Shown here piece after piece: positions 25,503 to 33,533 of a stretch of DNA of 64,000 nt (its first letter is position 1; each line of letters opens with the position of its first letter). Source of the DNA: Candidatus Omnitrophota bacterium. GTDB taxonomy: Bacteria; Hinthialibacterota; Hinthialibacteria; OLB16. A program made the position numbers and the translations under genes. Below the pieces are notes generated by a model that saw nothing but the letters and a program-made list of their open reading frames with translations, ran no database searches and was not told the origin of the DNA. The DNA is taken from the NCBI GenBank assembly GCA_020632575.1, contig JACKFH010000014.1:1-64000 (forward strand). The letters are read 5' to 3'.

Positions 25503-26174
25503 CGGGAGATGCTTTGGATGAGTGAGACGCCTTTGGGGGTGGCGATCCAGGCATCGCCGGTGGAGTCGATGACGATGTCGTTCACATGATTGTCCACGAG
25601 CCAGCGTCCTCCTTGGCGGAACGAGAACGATCCGTCGTGGAAATAGATCGCGCCATTGGTGGTGCCGAACCAGACCCCTCGGGGACCCGCCGCCATGCAG
25701 GTGAAATCGTTGTAGGGCAATCCATCGGCGCCGGTGAAAAGACGCCAATCGTTTTCGGCGATGCGATATCCCACACCTTGGGGCGCGGCGAACCACAACT
25801 TCCCTTCCCCATCGTAGGTCACCGCGCGGACATCGATGGGCGCCCAGCGGATGTCCCCATCGACCGGCATGGCGAGTTTCCAGTGTTCGCCATCGCCGAG
25901 GTACAGGCCTGATCTCGGCAGCCACCGCGATTTCATCTCCTGATTGGGCAACATCGCGAACGTTTTCGCGAGACCCCACGATAGGTTCCAGGCTGGGATA
26001 CCAGGGGAGGGGTTTGGAGAACTGGACATCGGATGGCGCTTCGGCTTGCGGTCGATGGACCTGCTGCAAAAACTCTCCGACATGGATGGGGAGTTCCGGC
26101 TCACACTGTGAGGGAGCTACCAGTGAAAGGCAGATGAGTGTTTGGGCAATGGTCATGATTCTTTGAAACGGCAT
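25499..26174 (-). pseudogene. Signal peptide plus regulator-type beta-propeller with internal frameshift
   Basis: Translation starts at the ATG at 26174 (GAGGTG eight bases upstream) with a signal peptide (IMTIAQTLICLSLV). It reads sensibly to about GDEIAVAAE near 25914. There the frame must shift by one base (the ATCA between GAG and GGC) to continue with SGLYLGDGEHWKL and the propeller blades GKLWFAAPQGVGYRI, RGVWFGTTNGAIYFH and GDAWIATPKGVSL, ending at the TGA at 25501-25499. The blades match the two-component-regulator propeller type also seen in the giant gene at 39707. Assembly error or genuine decay are both possible; the sensible reading on each side favours a recent single-base event. 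Confidence 0.72.
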
Positions 26175-26333
26175 GAAGGGACACCTCGCATCAAATAGTC
26201 CAGGAGTGTTGGTTCGGTAATCTTTCAACAATCCCCGGAGGAGTTGAAGACACCACGGTGGCGAACAGTGGATGGTGACTTAAGTGACTTAAGATCCTCT
26301 TTGAGGTTGACTGCTCTTGGACCAACCAGCACC

Positions 26334-26355
26334 CATTCCCGCCTTCGCGGGAATG
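26334..26355. repeat. Perfect short palindrome related to the 154-bp repeat ends
   Basis: CATTCCCGC-CTTC-GCGGGAATG, a 9-bp stem with a 4-base loop, followed by ACGC. It equals the right-end hairpin of the 154-bp repeats with C/G changes in the stem. A similar one lies at 34618-34640. It sits in the 270-bp gap before the lyase-like gene. Confidence 0.6.
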
Positions 26356-26388
26356 ACGCTTCGCATAGCTAGCCGCTGCTCTAGGAGC

Positions 26389-26416
26389 TCGAACCCCCTT
26401 AATCTGGGGGGGTCGA
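26389..26416 (+). other. Strong hairpin before the lyase-like gene
   Basis: TCGAACCCCC and GGGGGGGTCGA pair around a TTAATCT loop, with a small bulge. It lies about 28 bases before the TTG start at 26445 and could limit read-through or translation. There is no U-tract, so it is not a standard terminator. Confidence 0.4.
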
Positions 26417-26444
26417 AAACCGAACCCAGATCGGAGAAGAACCG

Positions 26445-27590
26445 TTGCATCGCCGTGACTTTCTCATGGGTTTGTCCGCCTTATCGTTATTGGCGAGGGA
26501 AGGAAGAGTGGCTTGGGGAGAGTCGGCAGCCCAGGCCGAAACTTCATCGCCCTTCGAGGAGTATCTGGACAGTGTCACCGGAGCCAGAGTCCGGATCCTG
26601 ACCAACTCCCCCTCGAAAGACCAAGTGGTCTACCAAACCCATCCCCAATGGACTCCGGGGATGAGTCATCTGGTGTTCACCTCCGATCGATCGGGCGGAA
26701 TGCTTCCCCACTCCGTCGATATGAAGACCGGCGGCGTCCGTTGTTTGGTCGAACCGGGATCCGGCAGTTTCGCCTTGGCCCGGAAAGAGGACCGCCTCTA
26801 TTACCAGAATGGCCATGACCTCTGGATGACCCGGGTGGATACCCCCCAATCGGTCGACCTGCCGCGGACCCGCATCTCTGGGCTCCCCAAAGGTATCGAC
26901 GGGATTGGCGAAATGACTATCGATTGCGATGAGGATCGACTCTATTGTCGAACGGAAATCGAGAAAGACAAACGGTGGGGGATTTTCGCGTTGGACATCG
27001 CGAGCGGGGAATGGAAAAAGGTCACGGAATGCGATTTCCAGATCGGACATATCCAAGCCAACCCGTATGTCCCGGGGTTGATCATGTTCTGTTGGGAGAC
27101 GGGCGGCGATGCCCCGCAGAGGATGTGGAGGGTCCACGCGGATGGGACGGATAAGCGGCCATTTTACAAAGAGACTTACAATGAGTGGGTGACCCATGAG
27201 GTCTGGTGGAAACCGGACCGCGCTGTGTTCACGATCTGGCCTTATGATGAGGAACATCTGGAAAAGCCTCATGGTGTCGCGAGCGCCGACCTCGAAACCG
27301 GGGAACTGACGATCCATTCTCAATACCGGGCCTGGCACACCCACGGGAGTCCGGATGGAAAGTGGTTGATGGGAGACGATTTCGATCGCAACCTTTGGTT
27401 GATCGACGCGACCTCGGGAGAACGAAGGCTGCTGACACAGGGACATCTCGGGAAGAAGTGCACGACTCACCCCCATGCCTCCTTTACGCCGGACAGCCAA
27501 TCGATTGTTTTTGCATCGAGCCACGGAGGAAACGATGACATCTATTTGGTGGATCTTCCGGAATGGGAGACCCTTCCCAAGCCCGAATAA
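26445..27590 (+). CDS. Oligogalacturonate lyase-like protein (PL22 type), Tat signal
   Basis: The start is a TTG at 26445 behind GGAGAAGAA. It is preferred because the peptide then begins MHRRDFLMGLSALSLLA, a Tat-type twin-arginine signal that a later ATG would destroy. The 381-residue protein is a seven-bladed propeller of the oligogalacturonate lyase family. It has HTHGSPDGKWLMGDD and THPHASFTPDSQSIVFASSH, which hold the histidines expected to bind the metal. PL22 enzymes split unsaturated or saturated digalacturonates from pectin. Export makes a plain cytoplasmic Ogl role unlikely, so the exact substrate is uncertain. A propeller gene follows after a 1-bp gap. Confidence 0.82.
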   Translation: MHRRDFLMGLSALSLLAREGRVAWGESAAQAETSSPFEEYLDSVTGARVRILTNSPSKDQVVYQTHPQWTPGMSHLVFTSDRSGGMLPHSVDMKTGGVRCLVEPGSGSFALARKEDRLYYQNGHDLWMTRVDTPQSVDLPRTRISGLPKGIDGIGEMTIDCDEDRLYCRTEIEKDKRWGIFALDIASGEWKKVTECDFQIGHIQANPYVPGLIMFCWETGGDAPQRMWRVHADGTDKRPFYKETYNEWVTHEVWWKPDRAVFTIWPYDEEHLEKPHGVASADLETGELTIHSQYRAWHTHGSPDGKWLMGDDFDRNLWLIDATSGERRLLTQGHLGKKCTTHPHASFTPDSQSIVFASSHGGNDDIYLVDLPEWETLPKPE

Positions 27591-27591
27591 A

Positions 27592-28576
27592 ATGAAAAAG
27601 AGTTCTTGGATGTATGCCATCGTCGCGATGTCGGGGATGGGCTTTCTCCTTTGCGGAGCAGCGATGGGGGAAGCATTCGGCGTTCCGAAAATTGCCGGCG
27701 ACTATGTCAACATCTACCAACCGGCTGGAGATGCTTTTCAAGGCCCCTCCGACGAACCACTCGAGGCTGGAATATACTACGAAGACTGGGTGGCGAACGA
27801 TCACTGCTTTGTTCGGGACGAAGGGGGGCGCTGGCATCTCTTTGGTATCACCCCCCGAATCCGGAACCGAGAATGTCCACGCGGGCGAGTATCAATCCTT
27901 CCACGCGCTGGCGCCTGAAGGCTCGCTGAGTCAAACCCTCTCAGTGGGGGCTTGGAAAGACCAACCCAAAGTTTTGCCCCCCAAGGAACGGCCGGGAGAG
28001 AGGCCCGAGAACCACGCGCCCTCGATCGTTCAAGTCGAGGGGGTCTATCACATGATCTATGGTCCGACCCCCCTGCGCCACGCAACCTCGAACGACCTGT
28101 ATGATTGGAAACCTCAGGGACCCTTAAAGAATTCCATTGTCTCCCGCGATCCCTGCCTTTTCTTTTGGGAGAACGAATGGCATGTGCTCACTTGCGGCGT
28201 CTTCGATGTTCGGATGGCTGTCCTCAGGAATTTTTCAAATTGTGAAGAACCCAGAGTGATCTTCGAGCATGCATCGGGAGTGGATCCCGAATCGCCGACA
28301 TTGATTCAGAGGGACGGGACCTTCTATCTCTTCGTCTGTGATTGGAACGGAGTCTGGGACAAGAAGGATTTGTGGGGGGCCTACCAACACCTCACGCGTG
28401 TCTATCGATCGGACGATCCCTTTCATTTCGAGACTGAGAATGAGATCGCGCAAATCGATGCGCACGCTCCGGAGATCATCCGAGGTGAGAAGGAAAATGA
28501 ATGGTTCATCTCCAGCGCCGAATGGCCTTATCGAGGAGTCAGTATTGCTCCATTGGTGTGGACCCATCATCCATGA
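27592..28576 (+). pseudogene. Secreted GH43/GH32-like five-bladed propeller, frameshifted at a C6 run
   Basis: The ATG at 27592 opens a signal peptide (MKKSSWMYAIVAMSGMGFLL). The frame reads well to GGRWHLFGIT, then turns to nonsense (PRIRNREC) and stops at 27918. One frame over, the text resumes with PESGTENVHAGEYQSFHALA and goes to 28576, with SRDPCLFFWENEWHVLTCG, GVDPESPTLIQRDGTFYLF and DAHAPEIIRGEKENEW. The break falls in CCCCCC at 27851-27856; removing one C restores a continuous protein of about 327 residues. It is either a sequencing or assembly indel, slippage, or a fresh pseudogene. The folds of glycosidase clans F and J share this propeller. Co-transcribed with the lyase-like gene. 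Confidence 0.78.
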
Positions 28577-28639
28577 AGAACCTTGGATTCTAGTCCTTTA
28601 GCGCGAGGGGCATCCCTGCCCCGGATGGGGGGTCCGGCT

Positions 28640-28663
28640 TTCGCGGCAGGATGCCGCTCCCAC
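28640..28663 (+). repeat. 24-bp dispersed repeat
   Basis: TTCGCGGCAGGATG followed by CCGCTCCCAC. It recurs at 29733-29756 and inverted at 29686-29709. It lies in the 134-bp gap between convergent genes. Confidence 0.65.
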
Positions 28664-28680
28664 GGCGGTCGCTCTCAGGG

Positions 28681-28702
28681 CAAGGTTACAGAATAAACCT
28701 TG
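28681..28702. terminator. Hairpin between convergent genes
   Basis: CAAGGTT and AACCTTG pair across an 8-base loop, 8 bp beyond the stop of the kinase-like gene on the minus strand. A U-tract is missing, so terminator function is only possible. Confidence 0.35.
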
Positions 28703-28710
28703 AAGGTTCT

Positions 28711-29613
28711 CTAGACTAAGATTTGGATTTCTCTTGGGAGAACCCGGACCGAAATGTTTCGATCCGGAAAAACCTCGCCATCCAAATTGAGAACTCCCGG
28801 CTCCTCGGATGAGATGGAAAAATCCTTGACCTGAAGGTACTCGAGCTTCGGATGTCCGACATGGTCCCCCGAAAAAATCTTGGGGAAAACGTTGAGGAGT
28901 TCCATCTTACCGGCGTTCCGAACCAACAAAAGGTCGATCAGGCCATCGTCGCAGACCGCGAGGGGGGCGACTTTCATACCGACACCGGTGTATCGGACCA
29001 GGCACCCCATTGCGAAGACGAAGGGACCTTCTTCGGTTCTCCCTTCAATCGTTAATTGGGTGAATGGCTTATGGAGGAGGAGAATTTCGATGAGGGCGGC
29101 GACGGTGTAGCGGTGTTTGCGGAGCCAGCGCATCCGCTCGGCGCGTTGGTTGATTTCAGCGGGGGTTCCCCAGCCGATAAAGTTGAAAGCGTAAAGGGTC
29201 TGGGTCTCGGTCCTCACCTCGGCGATGTCCACGAAGCGGGGCTTCCACCCGGCGATGCGTTCCGCTGCTTCGTTTGGATCTAGGCAATCGAGGTGCTGCA
29301 TAAAGGAATTGCCGGTTCCGGCAGGAAGGATGCCGATGGGGAGTCGCTTGCCATCTTCACGAGTCATCAACCCATTGATGATGTCATGGATGCTGCCATC
29401 GCCGCCGACCACGAGGATGCCATCGAAGGCGGAGAGGTCGGATTCTCTGATGAGATCGATGCCGTGGTGGGGATGTTCGGTCTCGTGGAGATCGAGGTCA
29501 AATCCGTGGTCTTTGAAAAAGGGGGTGAATCTGTCCAGCACCTTCGGGGCAGTTCCCCCTCCACCCTTCGGGTTGTAGACGACATAAAAGCGACGGTTCA
29601 CGGTGTGCTCCAT
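28711..29613 (-). CDS. Diacylglycerol kinase catalytic-domain lipid kinase (YegS/DgkB-like)
   Basis: The start ATG at 29613 (MEHTVNRRFYVVYNPKGGGG) places the nucleotide-binding loop at the N-terminus as usual; the open frame upstream runs into repeats and is not coding. The 300-residue protein has the kinase signature VVGGDGSIHDIINGL near residue 75 and LPAGTGNSFMQHL near 105. A C-terminal beta domain ends VLNLDGEVFPDRNISVRVLP. It should phosphorylate a lipid such as diacylglycerol or a sphingoid base; the substrate cannot be read from sequence. The Shine-Dalgarno is weak. It stands alone, with repeat arrays on its 5' side. Confidence 0.9.
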   Translation of the reverse strand: MEHTVNRRFYVVYNPKGGGGTAPKVLDRFTPFFKDHGFDLDLHETEHPHHGIDLIRESDLSAFDGILVVGGDGSIHDIINGLMTREDGKRLPIGILPAGTGNSFMQHLDCLDPNEAAERIAGWKPRFVDIAEVRTETQTLYAFNFIGWGTPAEINQRAERMRWLRKHRYTVAALIEILLLHKPFTQLTIEGRTEEGPFVFAMGCLVRYTGVGMKVAPLAVCDDGLIDLLLVRNAGKMELLNVFPKIFSGDHVGHPKLEYLQVKDFSISSEEPGVLNLDGEVFPDRNISVRVLPREIQILV

Positions 29614-29621
29614 AGCGATGT

Positions 29622-29756
29622 CCGGCAACCTACTTGCCGGGTCCCCCAGTCGTAGCCGGCAACTCACTTGCCGGGTTCTCACGCCGTGGGAGCGGCATCT
29701 TGCCGCGAAGCCTCGGCCCCCATTCGCGGCAGGATGCAGCTCCCACAGGGTGTCCA
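29622..29756. repeat. Cluster of short palindromic repeats
   Basis: Two copies of CCGGCAA-N5-TTGCCGG (29622-29640 and 29656-29674) are followed by a 24-bp inverted pair (29686-29709 and 29733-29756, GTGGGAGC...GCCGCGAA and its reverse). They fill the upstream side of the lipid kinase gene. The right arm recurs at 28640-28663. The stretch 29614-30155 holds no gene that I can support. Confidence 0.7.
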
Positions 29757-29820
29757 GTTTCGCACCGGGTCGCGGTAAGTTTCCCGGAAAATGAGTCTCC
29801 GGGCTACTCCAAAACACCCT

Positions 29821-29969
29821 GCGCCGAGATTCCTTTCTCGGCGCAACTTCAGCAGGAATCCTTTCCCGCGGATAGAACCGACCTGTTTACATCCCTCACC
29901 CAACTGTGCGGCGGACGATGGCACGAAGGGATTCGTGCGGAAGTGGGTTCGAGAAAGGATTCTCGAACC
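29821..29969 (-). repeat. 149-bp four-hairpin repeat, copy 3 (inverted)
   Basis: Starts with GCGCCGAGA...TCTCGGCGC (29821-29844) and ends with GGTTCGAGAA...TTCTCGAACC (29946-29969), the reverse order of copies 1 and 2. Length is again 149 bp, 8 kb away from the other two. Confidence 0.85.
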
Positions 29970-30155
29970 AGATGAACCAGGGTCCCTCCCCCTCGTTAGG
30001 GGAGAACTGACAACACCCCACGCGTTACTTTTGGAAGGATATATCGTATAGTCTCGATATGTTGATCTGTAATTTGGGGTAAGAGGATTTCGGGATGGGG
30101 TCGCGGTTGTTACTCCACGATCCGAATTTCGGTAAAATCCCTGGACTCTGGAAGG

Positions 30156-33100
30156 ATGATAGCGAGCATGACCTCCACTGATATCGAGGATTCCTCATCC
30201 AAGATTCCGTTATCGACCCGGATTGTCGGGTATTTTTTGCAGGGTCCTTTCCCGGTTCTTTTGATTGTCATCTCCCTGATCGCGGGTTTTGTCGCCCTCG
30301 TTTTAACCCCTCGGGAAGAAGAGCCCCAAATCATTGTTCCTCTGGCCGATGTCTTTGTGAACGCCCCGGGGCTTTCGGCTGAACAGGTCGCGCGCCAGGT
30401 CTCCACCCCGCTCGAAAAACTCCTCTATCAAATCGATGGGGTCGAGTATGTCTACTCCATGTCCCACCCCGGTCAATCGGTGGTGACTGTCAGGTTCTAT
30501 GTGGGAGAGGGACGCGAGGCCAGCCTGATCAAGATCTACAACAAACTCTATTCGCATCTCGACTTAGTCCCGGAAGAGGTGAAATCCTGGGTGGTCAAAC
30601 CCTTGGAAATCGATGATGTCCCCATCGTGATCGCCACCCTTTGGAGCCGTGATCCTGAGAAGTACGACGATTACGCGCTCCGACGGATCGCAGAGGAAGC
30701 CGAAATCAAACTGCAGTCGGTTCCAGAAACCAACGCGATCAGCATTGTCAGCGGGCGGCCCAGAACCCTTCGGATCGAGATGGACCCGGAGGCGATGGCG
30801 GGTCATCGGACGACTCCGTTGGACCTCGATTTCGCGCTGAGCGCGTCCAACAAGCGTGTCGATGCGGGTGGGTTTGAAAATTTGAACCGCGTGATCCAAG
30901 TCCAATCCGGAGATTTTATTCAATCCGCCGAGGAACTCAGCAACCTTGTCGTCAATGTGGTCGATGGAATTCCGGTTTATCTGAAAGATGTCGCCAAAGT
31001 CTTTGATGGACCGGATGAGATCGAGAGTTATTCTTGGATCGGGTTCGGTCCGGCGGCTCCCGATCTTCCTCAATCCCAGCGCTATCCCTCGGTCAGTCTC
31101 GCGGTAGCCAAGAAAAAGGGTTCGAATGCGGTGAGTGTCGCCGAGGATGTCCTGACAAAACTCGACGCGCTGAAAGAATCCTTCTTCCCACCGGAGATCG
31201 AAGTTCAGATCACTCGGAACTACGGAGAGACCGCCGATGAGAAGGTCAACGAATTGGTCGAGGGGTTGGGGGTCGCGGTCCTGACCGTGGTCATCTTCAT
31301 CGGGATGGTCCTGGGCTGGCGTGCGGCGCTGATTGTGGCGCTGGCGATCCCGGTTTGCTATGGAGCGGCGTTGGCCTGCAATCTCCTGGGCGGCTACACC
31401 ATCAACCGGGTCACCTTGTTCGCGCTGATCCTAGCGCTCGGCCTATTGGTCGATGATCCCATCACCGATGTCGAGAACATCGCGCGGTACTTTGCGATGG
31501 GCAAACACAGGGCCAAGAAGAATGTCCTCCACGCGGTGCAGGAAGTCCGCCCGGCACTGGTTATGTCCACCATCGCGATCATCCTGTGCTTTATCCCAAT
31601 GTTCTTCATTACCGGAATGATGGGACCGTATATGGCGCCGATGGCTCTCAATGTGCCGCTGACTGTCATCATCAGCACCATTGTGGCCTTTTGCATCACA
31701 CCCTTTCTTTCGCTTCATTTCCTGAAGGGAACTAAGGATCTCGGAGATGAATCGGCTGCGGATATCGAGAAGACCCCCCTCTATAAGATTTACAACTTTT
31801 TCATACGACCATTGGTTCGTCACCGGGCTTGGAGTTACCTGTTCCTCCTTCTGGTCGGAGTCCTCTTCTTCGCGGCGGTCCTCCTTCCCGGCTTCCGGTT
31901 AGTCCCCCTGAAAATGCTGCCTTTCGACAACAAGAACGAGTTTCAAATCGGCATCGACATGCCCGAGGGGACGACTCTTGAGGAGACTCAAGCGGTCACC
32001 GCGGAACTCGCCGAATCTCTTCGGACGGTTCCCGAAGTCGAGTTCTTTGTCGGCTACGTGGGAGAACCCTCGCCGATGGATTTCAATGGGATGGTGCGCC
32101 ACTACTATTTGCGAGAGGGAAGCCAGCTCGCGGATATCCGAATCGGCCTGGCGCACAAAGACAACCGAGTTCAGCAATCTCACGAAATTGTCCTGCGACT
32201 TCGCAACCAACTCGAGGAGATCGCCTCCAAACACGGGGCGGTGCTTCAATTGGTTGAGGTTCCCCCTGGTCCCCCCGTGATTTCGACCCTTGTTGCTGAG
32301 GTTTATGGCGAGGACGAAACCCCCTACGCCGTTCTTCAGGAGAGCGCCCAAAAGGTCGCCGAAAGATTGAAGAGGGAACCGCTGGTGGTCGATGTCGATA
32401 CATCGGTTGAGGCCGATCAGGAAAAAGCCCTGTTTGTGGTCGACAAAGAGAAAGCCGCGCTATCCGGGGTGTCGACAGTTGACGTTGCCCAAACCATTTC
32501 GATGGCGCTCCAAGGGAGTCGCGGGCATTTTCTCGAGGACCCAGACGAGGCCCACCCGCTGGAGATCCGCCTCCAACTCCCGCGTTCGATTCGATCCTCC
32601 ACCGAGGAACTATCCGCCCTCTATGTCAAAGGACAGCCAGGGATTATGAAGGTCCGTGAGGGGGGGAGTCTCAGGGATGCGCCTCAACCCCTCGTCCCGA
32701 TTGGCGAGATCGGGGAATGGAAGACAGAAACGGTCGATCAAACCATTTACCACAAGAACCTGAAACCGGTGGCCTATGTCTTCGCGGAAATGGCCGGACG
32801 CCCGCCTGCCGAGGCGGTGCTCGATGTCGGGGCCGATTTCCGGAAGACCGGAGAGCGCCACCCCATCGATCTGGAGAATCGGACTTATTTCGCGATCGGC
32901 GGCGGCGATCCCTGGACTGTGGCCGACGAAACAAAAGTGGTTTGGAACGGCGAGGGAGAATGGAAAATCACGCTGGATGTCTTCCGAGATCTGGGCATCG
33001 CTTTCGGAGCAGCGCTCTTGGGAATCTTTTTGGTTCTCTACATACAGACCAACTCGGCCTTGCTTTCAACCATCATCATGACCGCCATCCCACTCACGAT

Positions 33101-33533
33101 GATCGGCATCATGCCGGGGTTCTGGTTCCTGAACTCGATCGGCGATCGGATGATCGATGGGTACCCAAACCCGACCTTTTTCACCGCCACCGCGATGATC
33201 GGAATGATCGCTCTAGCGGGGATTGTCGTTCGCAACTCGGTAGTGCTGATCGATTTTGTCCACATGGCGCTTCGCGAGGGGATGGATTTGGAAGAAGCGC
33301 TCGTCCGCTCGGGCGCTATCCGAACGCGGCCCATCTTCCTCACAGCGGGAACCACCTTTCTCGGGAATGTGGTGATCACGCTTGATCCCATTTTTTCGGG
33401 ATTGGCCTGGTCGATTATTTTCGGGATCGCGGCCTCGACTTTCTTTACGCTGGGAGTCATCCCGGTGGTCTATTTCTTGGTGTATGGAAACAAACCGGGA
33501 CACGGTCTCCCTGTTCAGGAGGAAATCGAATGA
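30156..33533 (+). CDS. RND-family efflux permease (AcrB/HAE type)
   Basis: The 1,125-residue protein has an N-terminal helix (PFPVLLIVISLIAGFVALVL), two large periplasmic loops and two blocks of membrane helices. APGLSAEQVARQVSTPLE and the TM4 motif GLLVDDPITDVENI mark the RND proton-driven class. The acidic pair DD of the relay is kept and a third Asp follows it in this variant. Two ATGs compete (30156, with an abutting GGAAGG, and 30168); neither has ideal spacing. It overlaps the adaptor gene by ATGA. No TolC-like outer membrane gene is adjacent, so it probably uses one elsewhere. The substrate is unknown. Confidence 0.93.
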   Translation: MIASMTSTDIEDSSSKIPLSTRIVGYFLQGPFPVLLIVISLIAGFVALVLTPREEEPQIIVPLADVFVNAPGLSAEQVARQVSTPLEKLLYQIDGVEYVYSMSHPGQSVVTVRFYVGEGREASLIKIYNKLYSHLDLVPEEVKSWVVKPLEIDDVPIVIATLWSRDPEKYDDYALRRIAEEAEIKLQSVPETNAISIVSGRPRTLRIEMDPEAMAGHRTTPLDLDFALSASNKRVDAGGFENLNRVIQVQSGDFIQSAEELSNLVVNVVDGIPVYLKDVAKVFDGPDEIESYSWIGFGPAAPDLPQSQRYPSVSLAVAKKKGSNAVSVAEDVLTKLDALKESFFPPEIEVQITRNYGETADEKVNELVEGLGVAVLTVVIFIGMVLGWRAALIVALAIPVCYGAALACNLLGGYTINRVTLFALILALGLLVDDPITDVENIARYFAMGKHRAKKNVLHAVQEVRPALVMSTIAIILCFIPMFFITGMMGPYMAPMALNVPLTVIISTIVAFCITPFLSLHFLKGTKDLGDESAADIEKTPLYKIYNFFIRPLVRHRAWSYLFLLLVGVLFFAAVLLPGFRLVPLKMLPFDNKNEFQIGIDMPEGTTLEETQAVTAELAESLRTVPEVEFFVGYVGEPSPMDFNGMVRHYYLREGSQLADIRIGLAHKDNRVQQSHEIVLRLRNQLEEIASKHGAVLQLVEVPPGPPVISTLVAEVYGEDETPYAVLQESAQKVAERLKREPLVVDVDTSVEADQEKALFVVDKEKAALSGVSTVDVAQTISMALQGSRGHFLEDPDEAHPLEIRLQLPRSIRSSTEELSALYVKGQPGIMKVREGGSLRDAPQPLVPIGEIGEWKTETVDQTIYHKNLKPVAYVFAEMAGRPPAEAVLDVGADFRKTGERHPIDLENRTYFAIGGGDPWTVADETKVVWNGEGEWKITLDVFRDLGIAFGAALLGIFLVLYIQTNSALLSTIIMTAIPLTMIGIMPGFWFLNSIGDRMIDGYPNPTFFTATAMIGMIALAGIVVRNSVVLIDFVHMALREGMDLEEALVRSGAIRTRPIFLTAGTTFLGNVVITLDPIFSGLAWSIIFGIAASTFFTLGVIPVVYFLVYGNKPGHGLPVQEEIE

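Noticed and set aside
25505..25905. Arg/His-rich middle of the long minus-strand frame 24138-26231 as real protein
   Set aside because: The adjacent frame encodes clear propeller blades over the same bases, and R/H-rich text is typical of out-of-frame reading of GC-rich genes.
20057..30155. Insertion sequence or transposase
   Set aside because: Despite many palindromic repeats, no frame in this part encodes a transposase, integrase or reverse transcriptase.
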